Source of the DNA: an uncultured Clostridia bacterium
GTDB taxonomy: Bacteria; Bacillota; Clostridia; Christensenellales; CAG-917
NCBI GenBank assembly: GCA_934277645.1
Contig: CAKQUX010000004.1
Span: 1 to 64,000, forward strand
Direction of reading: 5' to 3'
DNA length: 64,000 nucleotides
Under the pieces are notes generated by a model. That model was not told the DNA's origin and made no database searches. It was given only the letters and a program-made list of their open reading frames with translations. Each line of letters opens with the position of its first letter. Within the stretch, counting starts at the first letter, position 1. This document shows, piece after piece, positions 25,405 through 33,979 of this stretch. The position numbers and the translations under genes were made by a program.

Positions 25405-26271
25405 ATGAGTTTTACAGCTAAGGACGTAATGGATTTAAGAGAACGCACGGGCGTCGGCATGATGGACTGCAAAAAAGCATTGGTCGCAACCGACGGCGAT
25501 ATGGATAAAGCTATCGATTTTCTTCGTGAAAAGGGTATGGCTACCGCTGCTAAAAAGCAAAGCAGAATCGCATCGGAAGGCATTGTTTACGCTCTCGTAG
25601 ACGGCAACAAAGGCGTTTTGGTCGAAGTCAACTGTGAATCGGACTTCGTTGCAAAGGGCGACGTTTTCAAGAACTTTGTAAACGGAGTTGCAGAGTACAT
25701 TATGAACAACGACGTTAAGTCGATTGAAGAAGTTCAAGAAGCAAACGAAGCGGCTCGTGTCGAAGCGGTTGCAAAATGCGGCGAAAAAATCACTATTCGT
25801 AGATTTGAAAAATACGTTTCAAATGACGGCGAAGTCGATACCTATATTCACATGGGCGGTAAAATCGGCGTTATCGTCGAAGCAAGCAAGGGCGCAGACA
25901 AAGCAGTTCTTCACGACGTAGCTCTTCAAATCGCAGCTGCAAAGGCTTCATACGTTTATCCGAGCGAAGTTCCTGCGGCAGAACTTGAAAAAGAAAAAGA
26001 AATTCTTAAAGCTCAAGCTCTCAACGAAGGCAAACCTGCTCAAATCATCGAAAAGATGGTCGAAGGCAGAATTAAAAAGTATTACAAGGACGTTTGCCTT
26101 GTCGAACAAGATTTCGTTAAAAACGGCGATATGACGATTGCTCAATATCTTAAAGCTAACGGAGATGCAAAAATCATCCGCTTTACCCGTTTTGAAATGG
26201 GCGAAGGTCTTCAAAAGAAAGAAGACGATTTCGTAAAAGAAATCATGGATCAAGTAGCAAAGGTTAAATAA
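25405..26271 (+). CDS. tsf: Elongation factor Ts
   Basis: At 288 aa this is standard length. LRERTGVGMMDCKKAL (about residue 10) is the UBA-like N-terminal signature, and the dimerisation/core domains include ESDFVAKGDVF and HDVALQIAAAKASYV. EF-Ts exchanges GDP for GTP on EF-Tu. It is followed by a clear terminator, so pyrH is probably reached only by read-through or its own promoter. Confidence 0.98.
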   Translation: MSFTAKDVMDLRERTGVGMMDCKKALVATDGDMDKAIDFLREKGMATAAKKQSRIASEGIVYALVDGNKGVLVEVNCESDFVAKGDVFKNFVNGVAEYIMNNDVKSIEEVQEANEAARVEAVAKCGEKITIRRFEKYVSNDGEVDTYIHMGGKIGVIVEASKGADKAVLHDVALQIAAAKASYVYPSEVPAAELEKEKEILKAQALNEGKPAQIIEKMVEGRIKKYYKDVCLVEQDFVKNGDMTIAQYLKANGDAKIIRFTRFEMGEGLQKKEDDFVKEIMDQVAKVK

Positions 26272-26280
26272 TTTATTTAA

Positions 26281-26306
26281 GGGAACACTTTTTGTGTTCC
26301 CTTTTT
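26281..26306 (+). terminator. Terminator between tsf and pyrH
   Basis: GGGAACAC (26281-26288) pairs with GTGTTCCC (26294-26301) around TTTTT and is followed by TTTTT. Confidence 0.9.
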
Positions 26307-26328
26307 CTACGTTTTTGGAGGACGTTTT

Positions 26329-27030
26329 ATGTACAAGAGAATTATAATTAAACTTTCGGGCGAAGCATTGGCAAAAGACAGCGGTTTCGGCATTGATCAA
26401 GCGAAAATGAACGAAGTAGTTCGTCAGCTCAAAGAAGTCCACGAGCTCGGCGTCGATATCGGTATTATTATCGGTGGCGGAAACTTTTGGCGTGGCAGAC
26501 AAGCCGATAAGGAAATGAATCAAACGACCGCTGACCATATGGGAATGCTTGCGACCGTCATCAACGCGCTCGCTCTTCAAGATTGTATCGAAAGAAACGG
26601 ACTTCAATGCAGAGTTCAAACTGCTATCGAAATTGCCGAAGTGGCAGAACCGTTTATTCTTCGCAAGGCAATCAGACATTTTGAAAAAGGCAGAATCGTA
26701 ATTTTCGCTTGCGGCACGGGACATCCTTATTTCTCGACCGATACGGGCGCGGCTTTGCGTTCTGCGGAAATCGGAGCAGAAGCTCTTCTTCTTGCGAAAA
26801 ACGTTGACGGCGTGTATGACAGCGACCCTAAGGTCAACAAAAATGCCGTCAAATTCGATAAACTCACTTATATGGACGTTATCAAAAAAGAACTTAAAGC
26901 TATGGACACGACCGCAATTACTCTTTGCATGGACAACCATATTCCTGTCATTACTTTCGCGCTTGCCGAAAAAGACAGCATTATAAGAGTGGTTAAGGGC
27001 GAAAATCTCGGAACGTATATCGGCGACTAA
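26329..27030 (+). CDS. pyrH: Uridylate kinase (UMP kinase)
   Basis: The 233-aa product carries KRIIIKLSGEALA at the start, GIIIGGGNFWRGR near residue 45, DHMGMLATVINALALQD near 70 and CGTGHPYFSTDTGAALR near 125. It belongs to the hexameric bacterial amino-acid-kinase-fold UMP kinase that makes UDP. GGAGG precedes ATG 26329. A terminator separates it from tsf, and frr downstream has its own promoter. Confidence 0.98.
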   Translation: MYKRIIIKLSGEALAKDSGFGIDQAKMNEVVRQLKEVHELGVDIGIIIGGGNFWRGRQADKEMNQTTADHMGMLATVINALALQDCIERNGLQCRVQTAIEIAEVAEPFILRKAIRHFEKGRIVIFACGTGHPYFSTDTGAALRSAEIGAEALLLAKNVDGVYDSDPKVNKNAVKFDKLTYMDVIKKELKAMDTTAITLCMDNHIPVITFALAEKDSIIRVVKGENLGTYIGD

Positions 27031-27074
27031 TTCGTTTTGGCAAGACTATCGCTTTTTATGTAAATAAAATAGTA

Positions 27075-27103
27075 TTGCCAAAAACGTAATTGTTTGCTAT
27101 AAT
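27075..27103 (+). promoter_or_regulatory. SigA promoter of frr
   Basis: TTGCCA (27075-27080), 17-nt spacer, TATAAT (27098-27103). The -35 box is also the right half of an imperfect inverted repeat with CGTTTTGGCAA at 27033-27043. Confidence 0.8.
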
Positions 27104-27136
27104 AGTTTCAGTGAATAAAGGTTATAGGAGATATTT

Positions 27137-27712
27137 ATGGGCTACGGAATTGATGAAGTAGATTTGATTTTCGACAGTTTAAACGAAGACGCCGAAAAGG
27201 CTTATGAAAGTTTTAAACACGAAATCAATTTGATTAGCGCGGGAAGAGCAAATCCGCACATTTTAGATAAGATTATGGTCAACTGCTATGGCGTCGAAAC
27301 ACCGCTCAATCAAGTGGGAAACGTTGTTGTAACCGAAGCAAGAGTTTTGACAATATCGGTTTGGGATAAAAATTCTTTGAAAGAAGTCGAAAAGTCTATA
27401 CTTGCCGCAAATCTCGGCGTTACGCCGACAAACGACGGCAAAGTTGTCCGCCTTGTTTTCCCTGAGCTTACCGAGGAGAAGAGAAAACTCATCGTTAAGG
27501 ACATCAAAAATATCGGTGAAAACGGCAAAATCGGCATCAGAAACGCTCGCCGTGACGCTATGGACGAACTTAAAAAACTTCAAAAAGACAACGTTATCAC
27601 GGAAGACGATTTGAAAGACTTTCAAAAGGACGTTGACAAAGTTATCGGCGAATATCTCGAAAAGCTCGAAACGAGCCTTAAAAAGAAAGAAACCGAAGTT
27701 ATGTCGATTTAA
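27137..27712 (+). CDS. frr: Ribosome recycling factor
   Basis: The 191-aa protein matches RRF: LISAGRANPHILDKIMVNCYG near residue 35, TPLNQVGNVVVTEAR, LVFPELTEEKRKLIVK near 107 and RRDAMDELKKL. It splits post-termination ribosomes with EF-G. The N-terminus is about six residues longer than usual. ATAGGAG precedes ATG 27137. It has its own promoter and terminator. Confidence 0.98.
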   Translation: MGYGIDEVDLIFDSLNEDAEKAYESFKHEINLISAGRANPHILDKIMVNCYGVETPLNQVGNVVVTEARVLTISVWDKNSLKEVEKSILAANLGVTPTNDGKVVRLVFPELTEEKRKLIVKDIKNIGENGKIGIRNARRDAMDELKKLQKDNVITEDDLKDFQKDVDKVIGEYLEKLETSLKKKETEVMSI

Positions 27713-27715
27713 TCA

Positions 27716-27741
27716 AAAAGCGAGCGTTGCTCGCTTTTAAT
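27716..27741 (+). terminator. Terminator after frr
   Basis: AAAAGCGAGC and GCTCGCTTTT (27716-27738) form a 10-bp stem around GTT, running into TTTTAATTT. Confidence 0.9.
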
Positions 27742-27761
27742 TTATAATCATAATAAATAAG

Positions 27762-28027
27762 AATAAGTCTTATAGTAAGAATAAACTTTACAGCAAGAGA
27801 ATAAGTCTTATAGTTATAAAACAAGTTTTACAGTAAGAGAATAATCATAATAAATAAAATGATTACCGTAAGATAAATGTTTTAACAAACAAAGACAAGT
27901 CTTACTATATGATATAGTCTTGATAGGCAAAAACAAGACTTACAGAAAGAAAACAACCTCGATAAGAAAAAATAAGTCTTACATAAGAATAGGGCTTTTA
28001 AGTAAGAAAATAATCTTATCAAGCAAA
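27762..28027. repeat. Degenerate array with ~20-nt period upstream of uppS
   Basis: Units resembling AATAAGTCTTATAGTAAGAG start at 27762, 27780, 27800, 27820 and 27840, so the spacing is 18, 20, 20 and 20 nt. More decayed copies start near 27894 (GACAAGTCTTACTATATG), 27931 (AACAAGACTTACAGAAAG), 27971 (AATAAGTCTTACATAAG) and 28009 (AATAATCTTATC). Many units contain TAAGTCTTA, a palindrome around one base. No ORF runs through the array. It could be a protein-binding array, a decaying minisatellite or curved promoter DNA. Confidence 0.7.
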
Positions 28028-28128
28028 AAATAATATTGCACTAAAAAGTTATATTGTTTTATAAAAATAAATTCTGAGTACAAATTAAAACTGTCGAATA
28101 AAGTTCGATTTTAATTTAGGTGTTACAA

Positions 28129-28854
28129 ATGGAAAACAGAGCTACACACATTGGTTTGATAATAGACGGCAACAGACGTTGGGCAAAAAACAACGGCGTA
28201 AGCATTATGGACGGTTATAAGTCGGGACTTATCGCTTTGGAAAACGTTATACATCATTTTGCGGGAAGCGAAGTGAAGTGCATAAGCGTGTATGCGTTTT
28301 CAAGCGAGAACGCCAAACGTCCGCAAGCAGAAATAGACGCAATTATGAGTATAATCGGCGGATTTATCGATAAACACCCTAAAAACGTCGCATTGTCGTT
28401 TGTAGGCGACGAAAAGTATATTCCGAAAGAATTGCTCGAAAAGATTCATACTTTTGACAACGAGAACAAAGAGTTCGATATGTTGGTCAACATTTGCATC
28501 GGTTACGGAGCAAGAAACGACATTGTAAGGGGAGCGAGAAGACTTCTTGAAAGGTCAATCGATACTCTTGCGCTTTGTCAGGAAGAAGGGCTGTCGGAAG
28601 ACGAAACGTCAAAACAAATCGACGCACTTTTTACGGAAGACGGTTTTAAGGCGTGTCTGTCTACTTCGTTTTTGCCGCCTCTCGATATGATAATCAGATT
28701 CGGCGGAGAAAGACGCCTTTCAAACTTTATGCTCTTCGAAGCGGCATATTCGGAAATCTATTTTTCGGATACACTTTGGCCTGACGCAACGTCTGCTGAA
28801 ATCGAAGAGTTTATCGAAAGTTTCAAAAATACGAAAAGGAATTATGGTGAGTAA
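28129..28854 (+). CDS. uppS: Isoprenyl transferase (undecaprenyl diphosphate synthase)
   Basis: I take ATG 28129 because AGGTG lies 6 nt upstream; the in-frame GTG at 28120 is part of that site. The 241-aa protein has the cis-prenyltransferase motifs LIIDGNRRWAKNNG (catalytic Asp13), VYAFSSENAKRP and RFGGERRLSNFMLFEAAYSEIYF. The usual MDGNGRWAK and RTSGEQRLSNF are altered (IDGNRRWAK, RFGGERRLSNF), so it is a divergent member. It makes the C55 lipid carrier for wall synthesis. cdsA begins immediately after the stop. Confidence 0.93.
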   Translation: MENRATHIGLIIDGNRRWAKNNGVSIMDGYKSGLIALENVIHHFAGSEVKCISVYAFSSENAKRPQAEIDAIMSIIGGFIDKHPKNVALSFVGDEKYIPKELLEKIHTFDNENKEFDMLVNICIGYGARNDIVRGARRLLERSIDTLALCQEEGLSEDETSKQIDALFTEDGFKACLSTSFLPPLDMIIRFGGERRLSNFMLFEAAYSEIYFSDTLWPDATSAEIEEFIESFKNTKRNYGE

Positions 28855-29742
28855 ATGAAAACGTTTTTTATAAGAACCGCAACGGCGGTATTGCTTATCG
28901 GTTACGTTATCGGAATGCTTGTACTTGAATATTTTTTCAGCGCAAAATGCGGTTCGATTTTCGGCGATTTATTGATTTTGTCATTCGGTTTGCTTGCCCT
29001 TTATGAAATGTATAAATCGTTTGCAAAGGCCGAAATATACATGTTCAGATTGCCGTTGTTCGTACTCGGTGTTACGATGTATCCCGTGTTTTATCTTATG
29101 GAGCATTTTTGCGGAACGGGGCTTGTCGGATTGTTTATTTCATTCCTTTTCTCGGCGGCTCTTGCAATAGGAATGTTTGCGTTTTCTACGGACAGACCGC
29201 TCAGTGATTTGCTCTCAACGATATTTGCAATGGTTTATCCGTTTATGATGCTTGCAAGCGCATACGTCATATCGATAAGATATTGCGCAATATTCGCAAT
29301 AGTATTTGCGGTGTTTATGCCTGTATTCTGCGACAGCATGGCGTATTGGGTCGGCTCGACGGTTAAAGGCCCTAAACTTTGTCCTAAAATTTCGCCTAAA
29401 AAGACTATATCGGGCGCAATCGGCGGACTTTTAGGTGCAATGATTGCCGCCGTTGCAATGTTCTTGTTCTTTGAATATTTCAACGTGCTTCCTAACATAG
29501 GGTACGTTCCGTTTACCGATACACCTTGGAAGTCTGCGCTTATATATCTCGCAATCGGATTTGTCGGAGGAATTGTTTCGCAAGTGGGCGACATCGCCGC
29601 AAGTAAAATTAAACGTTGCATAGGCGTCAAAGATTACGGCAATATTTTCCCGGGACACGGTGGAGCAATGGACAGAATAGACAGCATAATGTACACGCTT
29701 GTGCTTTTGCTCATTGCGTTTACGATTGTTTATTCTGTGTGA
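28855..29742 (+). CDS. cdsA: Phosphatidate cytidylyltransferase
   Basis: This 295-aa multi-spanning membrane protein has the CDP-diglyceride synthetase signature SKIKRCIGVKDYGNIFPGHGG plus the MDRIDSIM end (about residues 250-276). It makes CDP-diacylglycerol for phospholipid synthesis. About eight membrane segments are visible. ATG 28855 directly abuts the uppS stop, so the two are coupled. Confidence 0.96.
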   Translation: MKTFFIRTATAVLLIGYVIGMLVLEYFFSAKCGSIFGDLLILSFGLLALYEMYKSFAKAEIYMFRLPLFVLGVTMYPVFYLMEHFCGTGLVGLFISFLFSAALAIGMFAFSTDRPLSDLLSTIFAMVYPFMMLASAYVISIRYCAIFAIVFAVFMPVFCDSMAYWVGSTVKGPKLCPKISPKKTISGAIGGLLGAMIAAVAMFLFFEYFNVLPNIGYVPFTDTPWKSALIYLAIGFVGGIVSQVGDIAASKIKRCIGVKDYGNIFPGHGGAMDRIDSIMYTLVLLLIAFTIVYSV

Positions 29743-29751
29743 TAAAATCGG

Positions 29752-29773
29752 TCGGCATTATTGCCGATTGATT
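29752..29773 (+). terminator. Weak terminator after cdsA
   Basis: TCGGC (29752-29756) pairs with GCCGA (29763-29767), followed by TTGATTTTT. The stem is short, so some read-through to dxr is likely. Confidence 0.5.
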
Positions 29774-29836
29774 TTTAATGGCAAGAATGCGATTTTTAAA
29801 ACTAATAAAAATCGATTATGATAATGCTAATATTAA

Positions 29837-29912
29837 CAATATCAAATTTAAAAAGCCAATATAAATTAAAGATAAATAATAAGAAAATAAAGAAAAGTCA
29901 ATATCAAATTTA
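29837..29912. repeat. Direct repeat in the dxr upstream region
   Basis: CAATATCAAATTTA occurs at 29837-29850 and again at 29899-29912. A decayed version (CAATATAAATTAAAG) lies between them. The surrounding DNA is A-rich and non-coding, similar in style to the array before uppS. Confidence 0.6.
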
Positions 29913-29968
29913 GAAATAATTGTGAAATAAAGAATATTGATAAAAAACATTATTAAAATTTTATAGGT

Positions 29969-31081
29969 ATGAAAAGAGTTACTGTATTAGGTTCAACGGG
30001 TTCGGTGGGTAAACAAACGCTTGAAATCGTAAGACGGTTTCCCGATGAGTTTGAGATTGTCGGTTTGTCCGCGTTTTCAAACGGCGAACTGCTTACCGAA
30101 CAAATAGAAGATTTTAATGCTAAATATTTTTATTTAGAAAACGGGGATATTTCGCCGTCAAACGGTGCGAAAAAGGTTCCGTCGCTTTCAGAACTTGCAA
30201 AAATAGAATGCGACCTTGTTGTTTGTGCCGTCACGGGACTTGCGGGGCTTGAACCTTCACTGTCTGCGCTTGCACAAGGTATAGACCTTGCTACTGCAAA
30301 CAAAGAAGCGATGGTATGCGGCGGAAAGCTTATGTGGCAAGCCGCAAGAAAGAGCGGTGCGAACATTTTGCCTGTTGACAGCGAACATTCTGCGCTTTGG
30401 CAATGTATGTTCGGCGAGAAAAAAGAAAATCTCAAAAAAATGTACATAACCGCAAGCGGCGGAGCTTTGCGTGATAAAACGAAATCGGAAATCGAAAAAG
30501 TAAAAGCCAAAGAAGCTTTATATCATCCCGTTTGGAACATGGGAAAGAAAATCACCATAGATTCGGCGACTCTCTTTAACAAGGGTCTCGAAGTCATCGA
30601 AGCGGTTAATTTGTTTGAAATTTCGCCGGAGCAAGTGGAAGTTTTGTTGCATCCGCAGAGCATAGTTCACGCTATGTGTTCGTTTAAAGATAACTCGTTT
30701 AAAGCGTCGCTCGCCTATCCGGATATGCTTTTGCCGATAGAACTTGCAATGTTTTATCCAGACCGCGGTGAAAGGTGTATACAAAATCTCGATTTCGTCA
30801 GAATAAGATCGCTTGAGTTTTTTGAAGTTGACAACGACAGGTTTCCGTGCTTAAAAATCGCTTTAAATGCATTGAAATGCGGACAGGGCGCTTGTTGCGC
30901 AATTTCGTCGGCTGACGAGTCTTTGGTCGATAAATATTTGCGAGATGAAATTAAATTTTATGACATTTCCGATAATTTGCAAAAAGTATTGTACAAATTC
31001 GCAGATAGTAGTATAGATTGCTTGGCTGATGCGTTTGAAATCGATAAACAAGTAAAAGCATATTTAACAGAAACGCTATAA
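29969..31081 (+). CDS. dxr: 1-deoxy-D-xylulose 5-phosphate reductoisomerase
   Basis: This 370-aa enzyme of the MEP isoprenoid pathway has the NADPH-binding GSTGSVGKQT (residues 8-17), ATANKEAMVCGG, PVDSEHSALWQ, TASGGALRDK and HPVWNMGKKITIDSATLFNKG. It converts DXP to MEP. Only a weak site (ATAGG) precedes ATG 29969. Length is a little short of the usual 385-400 but all active-site blocks are present. Confidence 0.97.
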   Translation: MKRVTVLGSTGSVGKQTLEIVRRFPDEFEIVGLSAFSNGELLTEQIEDFNAKYFYLENGDISPSNGAKKVPSLSELAKIECDLVVCAVTGLAGLEPSLSALAQGIDLATANKEAMVCGGKLMWQAARKSGANILPVDSEHSALWQCMFGEKKENLKKMYITASGGALRDKTKSEIEKVKAKEALYHPVWNMGKKITIDSATLFNKGLEVIEAVNLFEISPEQVEVLLHPQSIVHAMCSFKDNSFKASLAYPDMLLPIELAMFYPDRGERCIQNLDFVRIRSLEFFEVDNDRFPCLKIALNALKCGQGACCAISSADESLVDKYLRDEIKFYDISDNLQKVLYKFADSSIDCLADAFEIDKQVKAYLTETL

Positions 31082-31499
31082 AGAAACACGATATAAAAAT
31101 AAACGAGTACAATTCGTCAATAAATTTAAAGAATTGTTTTTGTTAAGATATTTTTTGCTATAACTTACTTTTGTGTTTTTTAATAAGTTTCAATAAAATT
31201 GTGAAGTTAAATTGTAAAGTAGTTATATCGATAAAGTTATTTAGGAGCGGACATAGCTTTGGTTTTATCATAAACAATCGGAAAACGGTTTTAACGGACG
31301 GGTTTAAAAAAATGCGTTTGTTTACGATGATATTTATGCGTTAAGAATTTGCGAGTTCCTAAAATTTAAATTAAAATAAAACTTTGAATTTTGACAATAA
31401 TATAACTGTGACTCTTTTTGCTATTTGTTTGCCGACCGTGGCAAGCGATAAAATGCAGAGCGGTTATAAAATTATAATTATCAAATATAATAAAGTGCT
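31082..31499. other. Non-coding spacer upstream of rseP
   Basis: No gene seen in 418 nt of AT-rich sequence. TATAAT at 31486-31491 lies 8 nt before the rseP ATG, with no ribosome binding site between them; the -35 region is poor. This suggests a leaderless rseP transcript. An AGGAG at about 31243 is not followed by a useful ORF. Confidence 0.45.
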
Positions 31500-32750
31500 A
31501 TGAATTTAAGTTTTGTTATATCTGCAACGGCTGCCGAAGTCTTTACCTATATCGGTTACGTTTTGCTTGCGATACTTGCTCTTATGGTGATGATTGTAAT
31601 TCACGAATCGGGGCATTATTTAGCAGGAAAAATGTTAGGCTTTAAAATTGAAGAATTTGCCATAGGCTTCGGACCTGCGATATTTAAAAAGAAATTAAAA
31701 AGCGGCGAGCAGTTTTCTTTGCGCCCCATTCCCGTGGGCGGCTTTTGTTCGTTTAAAGGCGAGGACGAAGAAAATCCCGACCCCGAAGCGTTTAACAATC
31801 AAAAGCCGTGGAAGCGACTTATAGTGCTTTTTGCAGGCGCATTTTTCAACTTTTTGTCATCGATATTTTTCATTACGCTTTTCTTTGCAATTTACGGACA
31901 GGTTTTGCCTGTCGTTAAAGAAGTTAAAATTTCGGACAGCGGTTACGAAACGCCGTTTAAGGAAGGCGACGCCATTCTTGCCATAAACGGCAAGCAAGTA
32001 AATATTATGCTTTCCGAAGACGTTGAACTTGCTTTTTCAAAAGCAGGCGACGTTGCGACTTTCAAAGTTTTGCGGAACGGAAAAGCCGTTAAGTTCGAAG
32101 CGAAGAAAGATTATTTTAAAGTTTTTCAAGAAGGCGATTTGATTGTAAAAATCAACGATACCGAACTTAGCAAGGATAATTACATCGACCCTTACGAAAA
32201 TCCGCAAAAAATAGAAGACTTTTTACCTGAGAACGCAAAAGAAGCGTCGTTTAAAGTTCTGCGCGGAGAAAGCGAAGTGAGTTTTACGGCGCAAAGAACC
32301 GAAAACGAAAGTTGGTGTTATAAAGGCTACGGAGTAACGAGGGGAATCGGCGTTACAAAACTGCCGTTTTTCAGAGCACTCGGAAGGTCGTTCGGTTTCG
32401 CCTTTTTCGTTGTGTTTAAAATTCTTGCGAGTCTCGGCGCGCTTTTAACGGGCAAAGTGGCTTTGTCCAGTGCGGGCGGAACCATAACCGTTGTAAAGAC
32501 GATTGCCGAATCAACGATGATGAGTTTTTCAAATCTTCTTTACGTCGTGGCGATTGTTTCGGCAAACCTTGCCGTTATGAACTTGTTGCCTATTCCTGCG
32601 CTCGACGGCGCGCGAATGGTGTTTACCGTCATCGAATGGATACGAGGAAAGCCGCTCAACAGAAAAGTCGAAGGTATTATTCATACTGTGGGGCTAATTT
32701 TGCTGTTGGTGCTTGCCGTATTCCTTGACATTTTTCATTTGGTGAGTTAA
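31500..32750 (+). CDS. rseP: Site-2 intramembrane metalloprotease RseP (M50)
   Basis: This 416-aa membrane protein has the zinc motif HESGH (His35, Glu36, His39) in the first membrane segment and the third ligand in LPIPALDGAR (Asp369). Between them are one or two PDZ-like regions (GDAILAINGKQV; EGDLIVKINDTELS), which suggests a duplicated PDZ. RseP-type proteases cleave transmembrane anti-sigma factors and signal-peptide remnants. It starts without a ribosome binding site. ispG follows after 9 nt. Confidence 0.95.
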   Translation: MNLSFVISATAAEVFTYIGYVLLAILALMVMIVIHESGHYLAGKMLGFKIEEFAIGFGPAIFKKKLKSGEQFSLRPIPVGGFCSFKGEDEENPDPEAFNNQKPWKRLIVLFAGAFFNFLSSIFFITLFFAIYGQVLPVVKEVKISDSGYETPFKEGDAILAINGKQVNIMLSEDVELAFSKAGDVATFKVLRNGKAVKFEAKKDYFKVFQEGDLIVKINDTELSKDNYIDPYENPQKIEDFLPENAKEASFKVLRGESEVSFTAQRTENESWCYKGYGVTRGIGVTKLPFFRALGRSFGFAFFVVFKILASLGALLTGKVALSSAGGTITVVKTIAESTMMSFSNLLYVVAIVSANLAVMNLLPIPALDGARMVFTVIEWIRGKPLNRKVEGIIHTVGLILLLVLAVFLDIFHLVS

Positions 32751-32759
32751 GTTTAAATT

Positions 32760-33800
32760 ATGAAAAAAATATCCGTAAACTGTGGCGGAGTTATTATCGG
32801 CGACGGCTCGATAAGTATTCAGTCGATGACCAATACGAAAACCGAAAACGTTTCCGCCACCGTTAAACAAATCGAAGAACTTCAAAAGGCGAAATGCGAT
32901 ATCGTAAGAGTTACGGTAAACGACGAAGCCGCGGCAAAAGCCTTAAAAGAAATAGTAAAAAACGTGACGGTTCCTATCGTTGCGGATATACATTTCAATC
33001 CGTCGCTTGCCGTTAAGGCCGTCGAAGCAGGGGCGCATAAAGTTCGGATAAATCCGGGAAATTTTCCAATCGGAGAATTGAAAACGCTTGTCGACGTTTG
33101 CTTGGAAAGAAACGTGCCGATAAGAGTTGGCGTAAATGCAGGTTCTATTGCAAAGCAATATAAAAACCTTCCGATTTGTGACGGGCTTGTAAGCAGTGTG
33201 CTTGACAGCGTAAAACGCATCGAAGATCTCGGTTTTGGACAAATGGTCTTGTCGGTAAAGTCGTCGGACGTCAGAACTTGCATAAAGGCATACGAAAAAC
33301 TTTTTGAAACATCTCGTTATCCGCTTCATATAGGAATTACCGAAGCAGGAACTTTTGAGAGCGGATTGATAAAAAATTCGATAGGGATAGGGGCGTTGCT
33401 TTTAAAGGGAATAGGCGACACCGTGCGTGTTTCGCTAAGCGACGAACCCGTAAAAGAAGTATATGCCGCGCGTAAAATTTTATCGGCGCTCGGAATAAAG
33501 AAAGAGTTTGAAGTCATTGCTTGTCCTACTTGCGGACGCACTTCAATCAACGTGTCGAAATTTGCAAAAGCGATTGAAAACGAATTTTGCGACTGCAAAA
33601 CGCCTTTGAAAGTAGCCGTAATGGGATGTGTGGTCAACGGCATAGGCGAAAGCGAAGGCGCAGACGTGGGAATCGCCGGCGGAAAGGAAAAATCGGTTAT
33701 TTTTGTTGACGGAAAAGCTGTTGACACTGTTTCAAACGACGTCGCTTTCGAGTGTCTGAAAAAGCGCATAATTGAAAAAATCGACGCTTTTAATCGTTAA
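32760..33800 (+). CDS. ispG: 4-hydroxy-3-methylbut-2-enyl-diphosphate synthase IspG
   Basis: The 346-aa protein has the N-terminal SIQSMTNTKTENV, DIVRVTVNDEAAAKAL and KVRINPGNF of the TIM barrel. The Fe-S domain has ACPTCGRTSIN (Cys255, Cys258) and MGCVVNGIGE (Cys290, Glu297). It reduces MEcPP to HMBPP in the MEP pathway. It lies next to rseP and two genes after dxr, making an isoprenoid cluster. No ribosome binding site is evident, so it is probably coupled to rseP. Confidence 0.97.
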   Translation: MKKISVNCGGVIIGDGSISIQSMTNTKTENVSATVKQIEELQKAKCDIVRVTVNDEAAAKALKEIVKNVTVPIVADIHFNPSLAVKAVEAGAHKVRINPGNFPIGELKTLVDVCLERNVPIRVGVNAGSIAKQYKNLPICDGLVSSVLDSVKRIEDLGFGQMVLSVKSSDVRTCIKAYEKLFETSRYPLHIGITEAGTFESGLIKNSIGIGALLLKGIGDTVRVSLSDEPVKEVYAARKILSALGIKKEFEVIACPTCGRTSINVSKFAKAIENEFCDCKTPLKVAVMGCVVNGIGESEGADVGIAGGKEKSVIFVDGKAVDTVSNDVAFECLKKRIIEKIDAFNR

Positions 33801-33864
33801 GTAAAGCGTGCTAAGTAGCCATAGGTTGCGTTTATAGATAATGTTATAGCACCGATATACGATC

Positions 33865-33899
33865 TGTTACAATGTAAGGTATGTGTTACAGTGTATAAT
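33865..33899 (+). promoter_or_regulatory. Possible promoter and direct repeat before the PolC-like gene
   Basis: TGTTACAATGTA (33865-33876) and TGTTACAGTGTA (33884-33895) are near-identical 12-mers 19 nt apart. The second runs into TATAAT (33894-33899). The pair could be a regulator-binding site over the promoter; a good -35 box is lacking. Confidence 0.4.
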
Positions 33900-33979
33900 A
33901 ACTGCATATTGTTATACAGATATATCACACCTACAAATATACATATACATACATAAAAAACGAAATTTTGGAGCAAACG

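Noticed and set aside
25948..26940. 330-aa minus-strand frame across tsf and pyrH
   Set aside because: It runs antisense to two firmly identified genes and through their terminator.
27762..28027. CRISPR array
   Set aside because: Units are about 20 nt, imperfect and contiguous without unique spacers of regular length, and no cas gene is in the window.
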